In this document: positions 30,356 to 39,211 of the stretch, in pieces
Position numbering within the stretch: the stretch's first letter is position 1
Layout: each line of letters begins with the position of its first letter
Assembly: GCA_900074725.1 (NCBI GenBank)
Contig: LT598460.1
Location: forward strand, 501,502 to 565,501
DNA: 64,000 nt
Direction of reading: 5' to 3'
From: Lachancea dasiensis
Taxonomy: Eukaryota > Ascomycota > Saccharomycetes > Saccharomycetales > Saccharomycetaceae
Program-made: the position numbers and the translations under genes
Notes under the pieces: generated by a model
Database searches by the model: none
Told to the model about the DNA's origin: nothing
What the model saw: only the letters and a program-made list of their open reading frames with translations

Positions 30356-31612
30356 ATGTCCCCATCTCGTTGGAATTCCCAAGACGTGATGGTCGTTTTC
30401 CAGTCTCTGTCTGGTGACCAGGTAGGGGTCAGCGCACAGCAACTGCAGGGTGTCGTGGACAGTCGGATCACACAAGGTGTCATCTTTGGAACCAGGATTG
30501 GTGCAGCTGTGATCACCATTGTCATCCTCATGATGGTGTCCAAAAACCGTAAAACTCCCATTTTCATCAGCAATCAAATCTCATTGTTGCTCGTGGTCAT
30601 ACAATCAGCTCTATACCTCGGGTACCTTTTCAGTCCCTTTGCTTCGATTAGTTTTACGATTGCGCTACTACCAAACAACATTCCGAAGTCTGACATACAT
30701 CTGTTTGCAGCAGCCAACATCTTTCAAGTGTTACTGGTTGCCGCTATTGAGGCTTCCTTGATCCTGCAGGTTCGCATTATTTTCAAGAGTGACACACTAA
30801 AGGCCTTAGCTCGAGCGTTGGTGGGTTTTTCTTCCGCACTCGCGGCAGCAACTGTAGCTGTTTATCTGGTATCAGCGATCAAATCCATCTCGGCAATTTA
30901 TGCCAGTGCCGAAGCTCTGCCGGATACAGTATTCTTTAATGTGGGGGTTATTCTTCAGTCATCATCAATCAATTTCATGACACTTCTGTTAACTATCAAA
31001 TTGGCTCTGGCTGTGAGGTCTAGAAGGTTTTTGGGTCTGAAGCAGTTCGATAGCTTTCATATTTTGGCTATTATGTCTTTCCAGACCCTAATATTTCCCA
31101 GTTTGCTGTTTATTTTGGCATACGCATTATCTGGTGTCAAGGGCACCAACTCTTTGAATAGCATTGCAGTCTTACTGGTGACCCTTTCATTACCAATGTC
31201 TTCAATGTGGGCAACGTCGGCCAACAATGCAACAAGGCCTTCTTCTTTGAATACCTCCTTCACTCCCTCCATTTACGATGCATGCTCTGCAAAAATGGAC
31301 GATCGCAGTTTATGCTCGTCCGGGCATGACAGGGCCAACCGACAGGCTTACGAATTGTACCCAATATCTCGGGACAGTAACTTCCGCCAGTGTTACGCAT
31401 ATGATATGCCTGATGGGGAAAAGGCCAATCTCCAATCATTAGCAGCCTCATTGAGTACAGCAGGTGGCAGCCTTTCTTCTGGCAAACCACACCACAAAAA
31501 TCAGCAGCAAAGTCTGGATCAGCTCGAGCGCGTAATAGAACCTGGCGCTTACACGCCAAATACCCTGGACGATGAAGAAGCGCGTAATTTTTGGTCTGGC
31601 ACAAAGCCTTGA
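30356..31612 (+). CDS. STE2: Alpha-factor pheromone receptor
   Basis: A 418-aa class D G-protein-coupled receptor on MATa cells. After a short extracellular N-terminus come seven hydrophobic helices (about residues 45-300). The first intracellular loop and second helix KTPIFISNQISLLL and the third intracellular loop RSRRFLGLKQFDSFHIL, which contacts Gpa1, are nearly identical to S. cerevisiae Ste2. LPMSSMWATSANNA ends the seventh helix. The cytoplasmic tail keeps the C-terminal DDEEARNFW motif, and has Ser/Thr and Lys for endocytosis. The gene is convergent with BST1, as in YFL026W/YFL025C. Confidence 0.97.
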   Translation: MSPSRWNSQDVMVVFQSLSGDQVGVSAQQLQGVVDSRITQGVIFGTRIGAAVITIVILMMVSKNRKTPIFISNQISLLLVVIQSALYLGYLFSPFASISFTIALLPNNIPKSDIHLFAAANIFQVLLVAAIEASLILQVRIIFKSDTLKALARALVGFSSALAAATVAVYLVSAIKSISAIYASAEALPDTVFFNVGVILQSSSINFMTLLLTIKLALAVRSRRFLGLKQFDSFHILAIMSFQTLIFPSLLFILAYALSGVKGTNSLNSIAVLLVTLSLPMSSMWATSANNATRPSSLNTSFTPSIYDACSAKMDDRSLCSSGHDRANRQAYELYPISRDSNFRQCYAYDMPDGEKANLQSLAASLSTAGGSLSSGKPHHKNQQQSLDQLERVIEPGAYTPNTLDDEEARNFWSGTKP

Positions 31613-31781
31613 TTTTATGACAATCATGCGGTACAAACTCACTGAGGCCTTTAGCTTGTGTGCGTAGGTTCTTTTTTGACACGCCAAACTGTGGGGCGGA
31701 ATATATTTAATGTTAGTCTATAAGGCGAGTTGCACTCAAGGATTTTTGTTTATGCTAACTTTTTAGGAACGAATCAAGAGC

Positions 31782-34700
31782 TCAATCAAATGTCCTCAAA
31801 AAAAGCACAGCACTCAATGTGTTGAACAGATGGTGTAGCCAATATAAATTCCTGGTTCCCAAAATAAAGCTGTAAGCGGACATATGTACTAAGCAGCCCA
31901 TAATAGCTACGCCAACCAGACTTTTAGTTGGTGAAACTGCCGGCATCCGGAACCTAGCATTACTTTCGATAAGCAAAATAATAGGCAAAATGGCAAGGAC
32001 ATTGTGATGCGATTGAAAAGGTGTTTCCCACCTGATCGCAAAGTTGCGCATGAATACCATCACAATAGGCACGTTGATCGGAACGAGAAATATCATCAAC
32101 ATGAGAATTGAATTGTTGAAATTCTTGACGTTGTTACTGGTATGCCGTGAGCGTAAGGTTGATAACTTCAAGCAAAGGAAAGCCTGAACTATAGTCAGGA
32201 TGATGAATGCAAATTGATAAGGAACGTAGAAAATAACACTGGTGACAATGATGAGGGCACCAATAGCTTGTTTCGTCCTTGAGAAGCGACTTTCAGATTT
32301 TTCAGACGACCATATAAAATATCGACCGCCCTTTGCAACCGCCCAGTAAGTGAATGCCTCCAAAGTCGCAATAAGACGATATGTCAGAAAAACTGATGAA
32401 ATTGTCATCAAGAGGAAAACTGGGCCTAACCACCACATAAACATCTCATCAGTCCCCAGGAAAAGCGCACTGGTTGAGGAAGAGTAGCCCAGGGGGGAGA
32501 GAAATTGCCTTAAAAGGTGCGCATCGTCGACGTTCTTTTGTAAGCCAAGTAAGTTCGTAAACGGTATCAGTAGGCTTGTAGATATGAACATTGCCTTCCA
32601 ATGATTCGTCAAGAGCCTATCAATGGAATTGTCAAAAGGAACAAAATCGCCGGTCGATTGGTAATTTTTAAACTGGTAGGCCATTGTCAAGGATACAAAC
32701 CCAATAGTGAAAGCAGCAATAGATAAGCGAAATCTTAGAAGCAGCATCTTGACCGTCAAGGACCAGTTAACTTCTACCTTTATCTTGGTCTCTACACCAG
32801 GAGGGTTGATAAAAGTGAGCTTTAGCGACTTATCGTGTGTAGAGTTCAATGGAACAAAGGGGGCTACGTTATGGAAGTTGATGTCCTGCGGACCTTGCCT
32901 TAAATTGATATGCCACTTGGTTTCAAAAGGTTTTTCGATCGATTGTCTGAAGAATGGCTCAAATGTGTTGCTCTCCCCGGACACAACAGTTCTTACTCGA
33001 TAAGATATAATGGATGAGTAGAGATTTGTAAATGTAAAGGATGAAACAAGATGTTTTGAATTTACAGACCTCTCTGCTTTCAGTAATCCTGTGGTGATGA
33101 CCCCAAAAGGATTATCATGAACCGCTGTATTTAACGCTTCGTCCGATAGTTCGGCTACCACGAAAGTGTCTCCATTCAGAACTGAATTTGGTGTCTCAAT
33201 GACAATGAGATCGTATTGCGATAAAGTTGGAGTGTCCACGAGTAAGAAGAAAAAAGGGCTTGAATTTCCTCCCCAAGATGAGTCAGAGGGATAATTGCTA
33301 TTTCTCGAAGATTTCGGCACATTTAAAAGTTCTTGGTCTACGCGCGTACACTGAGTCCACCATTCTGATATCGATGATTCTTCTATTTGCTCTTCAAGTT
33401 TGCTTGATGAGTTCTTTTGACAAAATCTAATGTTAAGTGAGGGCTCATCTGTTAAAAGAGCAAAGTTCGAGTCATTCCTGTCCTTTTCTATGGAAATAAC
33501 ACTAAACCTTGAGCGGGACTTGGCTGTTTCTTTAGTTAACACAAATTTTTCGTTCATCCTCACCTTTTCGTAACCAGTTTGCAATTCAAAACTATTGCCA
33601 GCATTAGGTTCCGTTCTGTAGAGACTATTGCCAAGAACAGAATACCCTTCAAGCCCCGACAGAAGAGCTTTTCGATATAGCCGCATTCGCTCTTCTAACA
33701 ACTTTGTCTTGCTTGCTTTTTTTGCATTTACAGATTCTAGTAAAACCCTCGCGAGAACATTCCTTAGTTGGTCGCACCATACAATTGCCAAATGATCAAT
33801 TGGAGTCCAAACATGCGGAACGGTGGTGGTATATGTTGTAAAGCCATTTGTGTAAGGAATGATATCCTCAATAGTAGTAAAGTCTGCAGGTAGGATGTTA
33901 TCCAAAACGCCGCCTGTTATTGAAATGAGACTTACGTTTTTGGAGAAGAAACTTTCTGAATCTTCAAACTGTGCCTTCCAAAACTTTGAAATACGCTCAT
34001 ATATTTTTAACATATCGCCATCAAATGTAACAGGAGCAAGCGCATGAGGAGCTGACAGAGTAATATACGAGTTAACCGATTCTGGGATATAATTTTTTAG
34101 GGTTGGCATTACCCTAGCGACAATGCCGCCCATAGAGTGTCCCACCACAATGACCGAGCTGGGAACGGGAGCCTCGTAGTTTTGGCTCGAGCGGTACAAA
34201 GAAAGGATATAAGCAATCGCATCATTCAAGTACTCCGCTTGATCCAGCATTGTTCTTCCGTGAAAAGCAGTAAAGTCCTCATTGAAGTCGGCAGTGAAGA
34301 AGTCCAGATTTTTGGTATCGTCGTTATCGATTGAGGAGCGTTCGTCGAAATAAACATTTGCACATGCGGCAGCGATGGAACGAGCTTGCTTGAAACTTCC
34401 TGCATTCCCCGGTATGAATAGTACAGGAATGCCGTCGAGCTGCAGAGCGTCATTTTCAAGTGGCTCGCGATCTTTGCCCTGCTCGCGATAAAGATAAAGA
34501 TGATACTTTTGGGCCAACTTAGTATATCTGTGATCAAAACCGTCAATTTTGGCATATGATGGGTACATATAAACCGAGTGACATTGCGGAGTGTCTGATC
34601 CCGAAAATTCTTTGACAACACTGGTAGAAAGTGCTACTATGGTAAGTAACAATCCCACTAAAATGACCTGAAGTGAAGTTTTATGCAGCCCAAATCTACA

Positions 34701-34883
34701 GCTTCCGGTTTGCTCATCAGTGAGACCAGTGCTGGAAGCTTTGAGATCTCGCTCCAAGATGCCGCGAGCTGGCACTTCAGAAGAGCTGATGGATTTAGAA
34801 CGATTATCGGACTTGCCGCAACTTTCAGCTAATATTGTCAATCCCCTTCGAATGAGAGCTTTGGCCCCCCTTCTTAAGACCAT
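31782..34883 (-). CDS. BST1: GPI inositol-deacylase Bst1
   Basis: A 1033-aa ER membrane lipase that removes the acyl chain from the inositol of GPI anchors, needed for ER exit and quality control (PGAP1 family). A signal-anchor lies at about residues 67-90. The luminal alpha/beta-hydrolase part has PVLFIPGNAGSFKQAR and the nucleophile elbow VVGHSMGGIVARV, and about eight membrane helices fill the C-terminal third. I start it at the ATG at 34883, since the frame reaches further only through a GTG; this gives a length near S. cerevisiae Bst1 (1029 aa). It is convergent with STE2. Confidence 0.95.
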   Translation of the reverse strand: MVLRRGAKALIRRGLTILAESCGKSDNRSKSISSSEVPARGILERDLKASSTGLTDEQTGSCRFGLHKTSLQVILVGLLLTIVALSTSVVKEFSGSDTPQCHSVYMYPSYAKIDGFDHRYTKLAQKYHLYLYREQGKDREPLENDALQLDGIPVLFIPGNAGSFKQARSIAAACANVYFDERSSIDNDDTKNLDFFTADFNEDFTAFHGRTMLDQAEYLNDAIAYILSLYRSSQNYEAPVPSSVIVVGHSMGGIVARVMPTLKNYIPESVNSYITLSAPHALAPVTFDGDMLKIYERISKFWKAQFEDSESFFSKNVSLISITGGVLDNILPADFTTIEDIIPYTNGFTTYTTTVPHVWTPIDHLAIVWCDQLRNVLARVLLESVNAKKASKTKLLEERMRLYRKALLSGLEGYSVLGNSLYRTEPNAGNSFELQTGYEKVRMNEKFVLTKETAKSRSRFSVISIEKDRNDSNFALLTDEPSLNIRFCQKNSSSKLEEQIEESSISEWWTQCTRVDQELLNVPKSSRNSNYPSDSSWGGNSSPFFFLLVDTPTLSQYDLIVIETPNSVLNGDTFVVAELSDEALNTAVHDNPFGVITTGLLKAERSVNSKHLVSSFTFTNLYSSIISYRVRTVVSGESNTFEPFFRQSIEKPFETKWHINLRQGPQDINFHNVAPFVPLNSTHDKSLKLTFINPPGVETKIKVEVNWSLTVKMLLLRFRLSIAAFTIGFVSLTMAYQFKNYQSTGDFVPFDNSIDRLLTNHWKAMFISTSLLIPFTNLLGLQKNVDDAHLLRQFLSPLGYSSSTSALFLGTDEMFMWWLGPVFLLMTISSVFLTYRLIATLEAFTYWAVAKGGRYFIWSSEKSESRFSRTKQAIGALIIVTSVIFYVPYQFAFIILTIVQAFLCLKLSTLRSRHTSNNVKNFNNSILMLMIFLVPINVPIVMVFMRNFAIRWETPFQSHHNVLAILPIILLIESNARFRMPAVSPTKSLVGVAIMGCLVHMSAYSFILGTRNLYWLHHLFNTLSAVLFLRTFD

Positions 34884-35275
34884 CAGCAAGCCAGAAGGTG
34901 TGAGTCTGGGGACGCTTTCGAGCACTTTTCGACCCTTGGTTATTTTATATTCTCTTATACCTTTAAACTTGACAAAAAAAGTTAAAACGACATTACAGTG
35001 AACGCAGTGTCACTAACAAAACGTTACAACGGCAAGACTTAGAGAATTGAGGTGGTCATTCTTCGAGAATCAGATCAAGGTTAATTGGGTCGTTAAAGTC
35101 ATCAAATATATATAGTTATATGTACATTGTATGCCAAACTCGTGGGTTATCACTCCTCATGATAACTAGAGTCGAGGACTATCTGGTCTTCATAAATGCG
35201 GACACAGTCCATGTCTATTTTAGAATTGTTACAACGCGCCTCAAAAGGACGCAATGCTTCGGACAGAGCATTTAA
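34884..35275. other. BST1 upstream region
   Basis: About 390 bp between the BST1 start and the EPL1 stop. AT-rich; nothing else was recognised. Confidence 0.4.
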
Positions 35276-37630
35276 CTAGTTCACCGTGGTGATATGCGAT
35301 GGCTTTGTTTTAGCATTTTTCTTGAGTGACGCAGAAGAAGAGGTCCTCGCGGGTACGGAGGACATGCCATTGGATGAGGGAGATGAGTCCTTTGATTTGG
35401 AATTTTTTTGTGAAATTGAGCTCTTTGGAACCCTGCGCTGGTGGTAAACCTCTTGGCGATATTTGAACGTTGCGTCACGCAACTGTTCGTACGATTTTGT
35501 GCCGAGCATCGTCCCAAAACGAATGGTTTGTGTTTCGTTCGAAATCTGGTTGAGGCGTGCCGGCTCGTGGGAGAACTTTGCTCCGTAATTTGTGTAATCG
35601 GAAGTGTGCTTCCATCGGTCTTGCAGTCTAGTGAGTTCATCTAGTCTGGAGTCATATACATCCAATATCTCATTTTCGCATTCCTGTTGCTCTACCTCAG
35701 TAATATTGATTAACCTAGAAAGAGGGGTAAAGTTCCCTTGTGACTTGTGCAAGTCGATGTACTCTAGCCCTAACCGCCCAACACGTCTTCTAAATTTGAA
35801 AGGCAACTCGCGGGTATAAACCTCGCGGTTGTCCATGAAAGGATTATAGAGCTCTATCCTGCGGTGTTTCGGGTTGCTTAGACGATCGCCATCCTTTCCA
35901 AAGACTGAGACGTCATCGCTGATACCGTCAAGGTAATCCTCGAGCCGCGGGACGTAATAGGATTTTTGAGCATCATATTTGGATGACGCTATAGAAGAAA
36001 ACGGTGCGTTCGTAGCGGAGACGTTGGCAGGAATGGAGAGATCGAATACCGGATTGTAAGGATCATCAGTTAAATTGAAAAACTGGTCGCCATCCTCAAG
36101 CTTCCGTTTCCGCATTCTCTCCTCGACGTAATTGCGAGCAGTTTTCTCTTGATTTAACAAGATTTTATCCGCATCCTCAAGTAAAATGTCAGGTATCTTA
36201 GAGCTGGGTAGTTTGACGTAAACATGGGCAGCAACCGCGTTAGTCTGTTGCTTCTGTTGTTGCGCGAGTTGTTGCAATTGTTGCTGTTGTTGCTGCTGCT
36301 GCTGCTGTTGCTGTTGTTGTTGGGCCAACTGGTGTTGAGCTTGTTGAGCTTGTGATTGGTGCTGTTTGCCCACTTTTGAAGTAGAAGATTTGGATTGGCC
36401 TGGTTCGGTTTGAGACTTCTTGAGTTTAGGCCTGGCCTTCTTGGAAGTTGTCTCCGAAGGGGCATTCAGTACTACGTTGCTGACCAGTTTACGCTTTCTG
36501 CTATCCACAAGTAAAGAGTCGTCTTCACCTTTAATTCCTAAAGACCGCTTGACAGGCTTGATATCCCTTCTCATCTCAAAGACTCTCAAATCATCATTTA
36601 TCATATCCAAAGACAGTTTTTCACGTTTTGCAATGAGTAGCGCTAATCTCTTGGTGTACTGCAGTTGTTGATCTAGGAGTCGCAATTTGTGACTATTTTG
36701 ATAATCGACCCTCCGGGTTTTTCGTGCCTGTCTAACTTCACGTCTGCGAAAACAAACATAGGGGTCATTTTCATCTCGTTCTCCACCATGCCTTTCAAAC
36801 TTCAATTGCGGACTGATCGAGTTGCCATGCGCTTCTATCTTGCGGTTCTTCCAGTGGGTGTAAACTTGATCGCCATATTTCCCTATTAATGTAGCAAGCG
36901 ATCGGGTATCTTGACTGCCAGCGGTATCGAACTGGGTAATAAAGGCCTGTTGTGGTCGAAGACCTATTTCCTGAGCTAGGCGGTCCTTGATACCAGAATC
37001 GCCTACGTCACGTTTGAAAATGGTGGGTTTCAACTCCGCTAAAGACAAAATATTTTCTGGGTCGATGCTGAGAAAAGGTTGTCTCTCTTGAATTGCGGCC
37101 TCAAAACTACTACACATGAGCTCAAACTCGTTCTCACTTAAGGCTGTGACCGCACCTTTACCCCCCTTCGTGTTGCTCCGAAAGGTGTTCTGCAAAAACT
37201 CCTCGTCTCGTTCGTCCATATTATAGCTTGAGCCACAACAATCTTCAACAGTGGCAGAAAAGCGAATATATGTTCGAGGCTCTACAAAGCTACCCTGATA
37301 GAGTTTGGGATATTCCTGCCACGTCCTGGAGGCATCCGGCGTCGGAATGTAAAGATCGCGTCGGGCCAACTCGTTTTTCTGCAAAATTTGATGCAAATGC
37401 TCTTCTTTCTCCTCATTTTTGTCAACACCAGTTTCAATTTCCATCAATTCACGCTGTTGCAACTCATCCTTGTCTAGTTTTCGCAGGTCTGAGACCTTGT
37501 ACACCTGCAGTCTCTGTTTGACGGAGATTTTCCGATGACGGAATCTGGTGTTAGCTGCCTCGGACGCGCTAGGCGGTGGGTTGGCCCCATTAAGATTTGC
37601 ACTACCGTTTGTAAGAGAATCTCGAGCCAT
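35276..37630 (-). CDS. EPL1: NuA4 histone acetyltransferase subunit Epl1
   Basis: A 784-aa Enhancer-of-Polycomb protein that joins Esa1, Yng2 and Eaf6 in piccolo NuA4 and positions them on nucleosomes. The EPcA part opens with RFRHRKISVKQRLQVYKVSD (about residue 29). The segment ending TWQEYPKLYQGSFVEPRTYI follows. A later basic region has CFRRREVRQARKTRR. A Gln-rich tract at about residues 425-468 includes an unbroken run of 15 Gln. The C-terminal EPcC-like part holds YNPFMDNREVYTRELPFKFR. It lies between BST1 and BUD27 as in YFL024C. Confidence 0.95.
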   Translation of the reverse strand: MARDSLTNGSANLNGANPPPSASEAANTRFRHRKISVKQRLQVYKVSDLRKLDKDELQQRELMEIETGVDKNEEKEEHLHQILQKNELARRDLYIPTPDASRTWQEYPKLYQGSFVEPRTYIRFSATVEDCCGSSYNMDERDEEFLQNTFRSNTKGGKGAVTALSENEFELMCSSFEAAIQERQPFLSIDPENILSLAELKPTIFKRDVGDSGIKDRLAQEIGLRPQQAFITQFDTAGSQDTRSLATLIGKYGDQVYTHWKNRKIEAHGNSISPQLKFERHGGERDENDPYVCFRRREVRQARKTRRVDYQNSHKLRLLDQQLQYTKRLALLIAKREKLSLDMINDDLRVFEMRRDIKPVKRSLGIKGEDDSLLVDSRKRKLVSNVVLNAPSETTSKKARPKLKKSQTEPGQSKSSTSKVGKQHQSQAQQAQHQLAQQQQQQQQQQQQQQQLQQLAQQQKQQTNAVAAHVYVKLPSSKIPDILLEDADKILLNQEKTARNYVEERMRKRKLEDGDQFFNLTDDPYNPVFDLSIPANVSATNAPFSSIASSKYDAQKSYYVPRLEDYLDGISDDVSVFGKDGDRLSNPKHRRIELYNPFMDNREVYTRELPFKFRRRVGRLGLEYIDLHKSQGNFTPLSRLINITEVEQQECENEILDVYDSRLDELTRLQDRWKHTSDYTNYGAKFSHEPARLNQISNETQTIRFGTMLGTKSYEQLRDATFKYRQEVYHQRRVPKSSISQKNSKSKDSSPSSNGMSSVPARTSSSASLKKNAKTKPSHITTVN
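36250..36345 (-). repeat. CAG/CAA repeat encoding polyglutamine in EPL1
   Basis: A mixed CAA/CAG tract giving a long Gln-rich run interrupted by Leu and Ala. Such runs vary in length between strains. Confidence 0.8.
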
Positions 37631-39211
37631 GGTGGGCTATGAAGCGGACTATGGCAAGGCAATGGGTGGCTGGGTGGAGGGCGGTCGGGGTCTCGTGACC
37701 GCTGAACTCGCGAAATTCCTTCAATAATAATAATGCACGGGTCTGGTGAACCCAAAAAGTGAAGATCCCTGAGCCCTTGATTTAGTTGATCCTTGTAGTG
37801 TCAGCTTGGCTTTCGAGAAGAGCGGCTACAGCTTGGACCAGGGCGCTACCAGCAGATAAGTGATGAGGCTTTCTGTCACGTGCCTCTTGAAACTCGCTAT
37901 TCCGTTCGATATGACCTCCGGAAGCTGCTGATTTTCGCGTGAACAGGCCGTGTGAAAAGCTCCGGGGCAAACGGAAATAACAGTGAAAAAGAGAAGCCTA
38001 GCACCGGCTTAAATCGCTTATTCTCGTGAAAAAGGCTCCTAGAAGTGAGGCGGCGATTTAGAGCAGTACAAAGCCGTTCAACGTCTGGACCAAGAGACTT
38101 GCTTTCTCGGCTTGTTGTTTGGTAGTTTCTATGTTTTTCGCCACCCGGTACTCGTCGTTGTCGGGATATCGCAGTTTATAGTGATTCAAGGGTTATGAAA
38201 AATTTTATCCTCATTGAGCCCCAGCAGCTGAGTTAGTACAAAATGACAACATATTTCCTGTCACGTGTGTGGTACATTGCCAAGATGATCAAGAGCTTTG
38301 GTGTGAAACTTTGTTGATGGACACGGGTAGGTGAAGCCGCCGCGACTTGGCGATGTATGTGTATGTATGCACGAGCTACATACCTCTTACCCAGGCTACT
38401 TGGTGCTTATGGGTCAGGTTTCTTCTTGAGCAGTGTGCCAGGAATGGGAAACATTAGGTGATGGGTGGAAATGTAGTAATACTCTTGAGTGATAAACCTA
38501 GTACTTATACAGTATACATAAGTTCCTAGGGTGAAAACTAGAGAGTCCCCCATTTGAAGTTGTGCTGTGTAAGAACATCCATTCATGTAAGATTTTTGGA
38601 GGTTCAAGAGATGTCATAAAGTCATCAAACGTACTAGAAATTCGCCATAATTTCTGGGTCGTCGCGATGCAGAAGTCCACGGTATAGTAACACCCTGTAG
38701 TGCATGTAGTGCCCGGACGTTATTTAACGCTAATCCTGTTCATGACATACCCGTTCAAAGTTATAATGAGATGTATAACTGCGTGCTTCGTGCCAGATAC
38801 CGAGGGTCATGTTCTTCTACCTAAGCACAACTTCGTAGTTAAATCTTAAGGAGTCGACGTAGGTGTTCTGGCGTGTACTGTCCTGAGCTGCTGTCGCCAA
38901 ATCAATTATACACGTCAAACACCTTTTCGTTGCCGTGATATGTCAGTCTCGCGAGAATGAGCCTCTCATGCGTTATTCAATAACAATTACCTCCGTGATG
39001 AGTAGCCAGACTTTCGAATACAGCCGTCTCCTTTTGGAACTGAAACTCGAAATGACAGAACTCATAGGCATTCACTTTTGTCACGTGACTGTGCGCTTAG
39101 TTAGGCTTGATCAATATATTGTAAAGAAACAGGCGATGACCTCTCGGTTGATGCCACTAACCTGCTAGAAGCTCATTGTGTAACGGTCGCGACACCAGCC
39201 ATAGAGACACT
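37631..39211. other. EPL1-BUD27 divergent intergenic region
   Basis: About 1.58 kb. It has CACGTG E-boxes near 37877, 38262 and 39083 (Cbf1 type). The last is in the full palindrome GTCACGTGAC. A TACTAAC on the minus strand near 38230 has no usable exon. Small frames here look random. Confidence 0.45.

Noticed and set aside
38230-38750. Minus-strand TACTAAC and GTATGT suggesting a 500-base intron
   Set aside because: No ATG-containing exon is in frame before the donor, and an AG lies too close to the branch site.
39083-39200. CACGTG element tested as centromere CDEI
   Set aside because: No AT-rich 80-90 bp CDEII or CDEIII with a TTCCGAA core follows. The other E-boxes in the window fail likewise.
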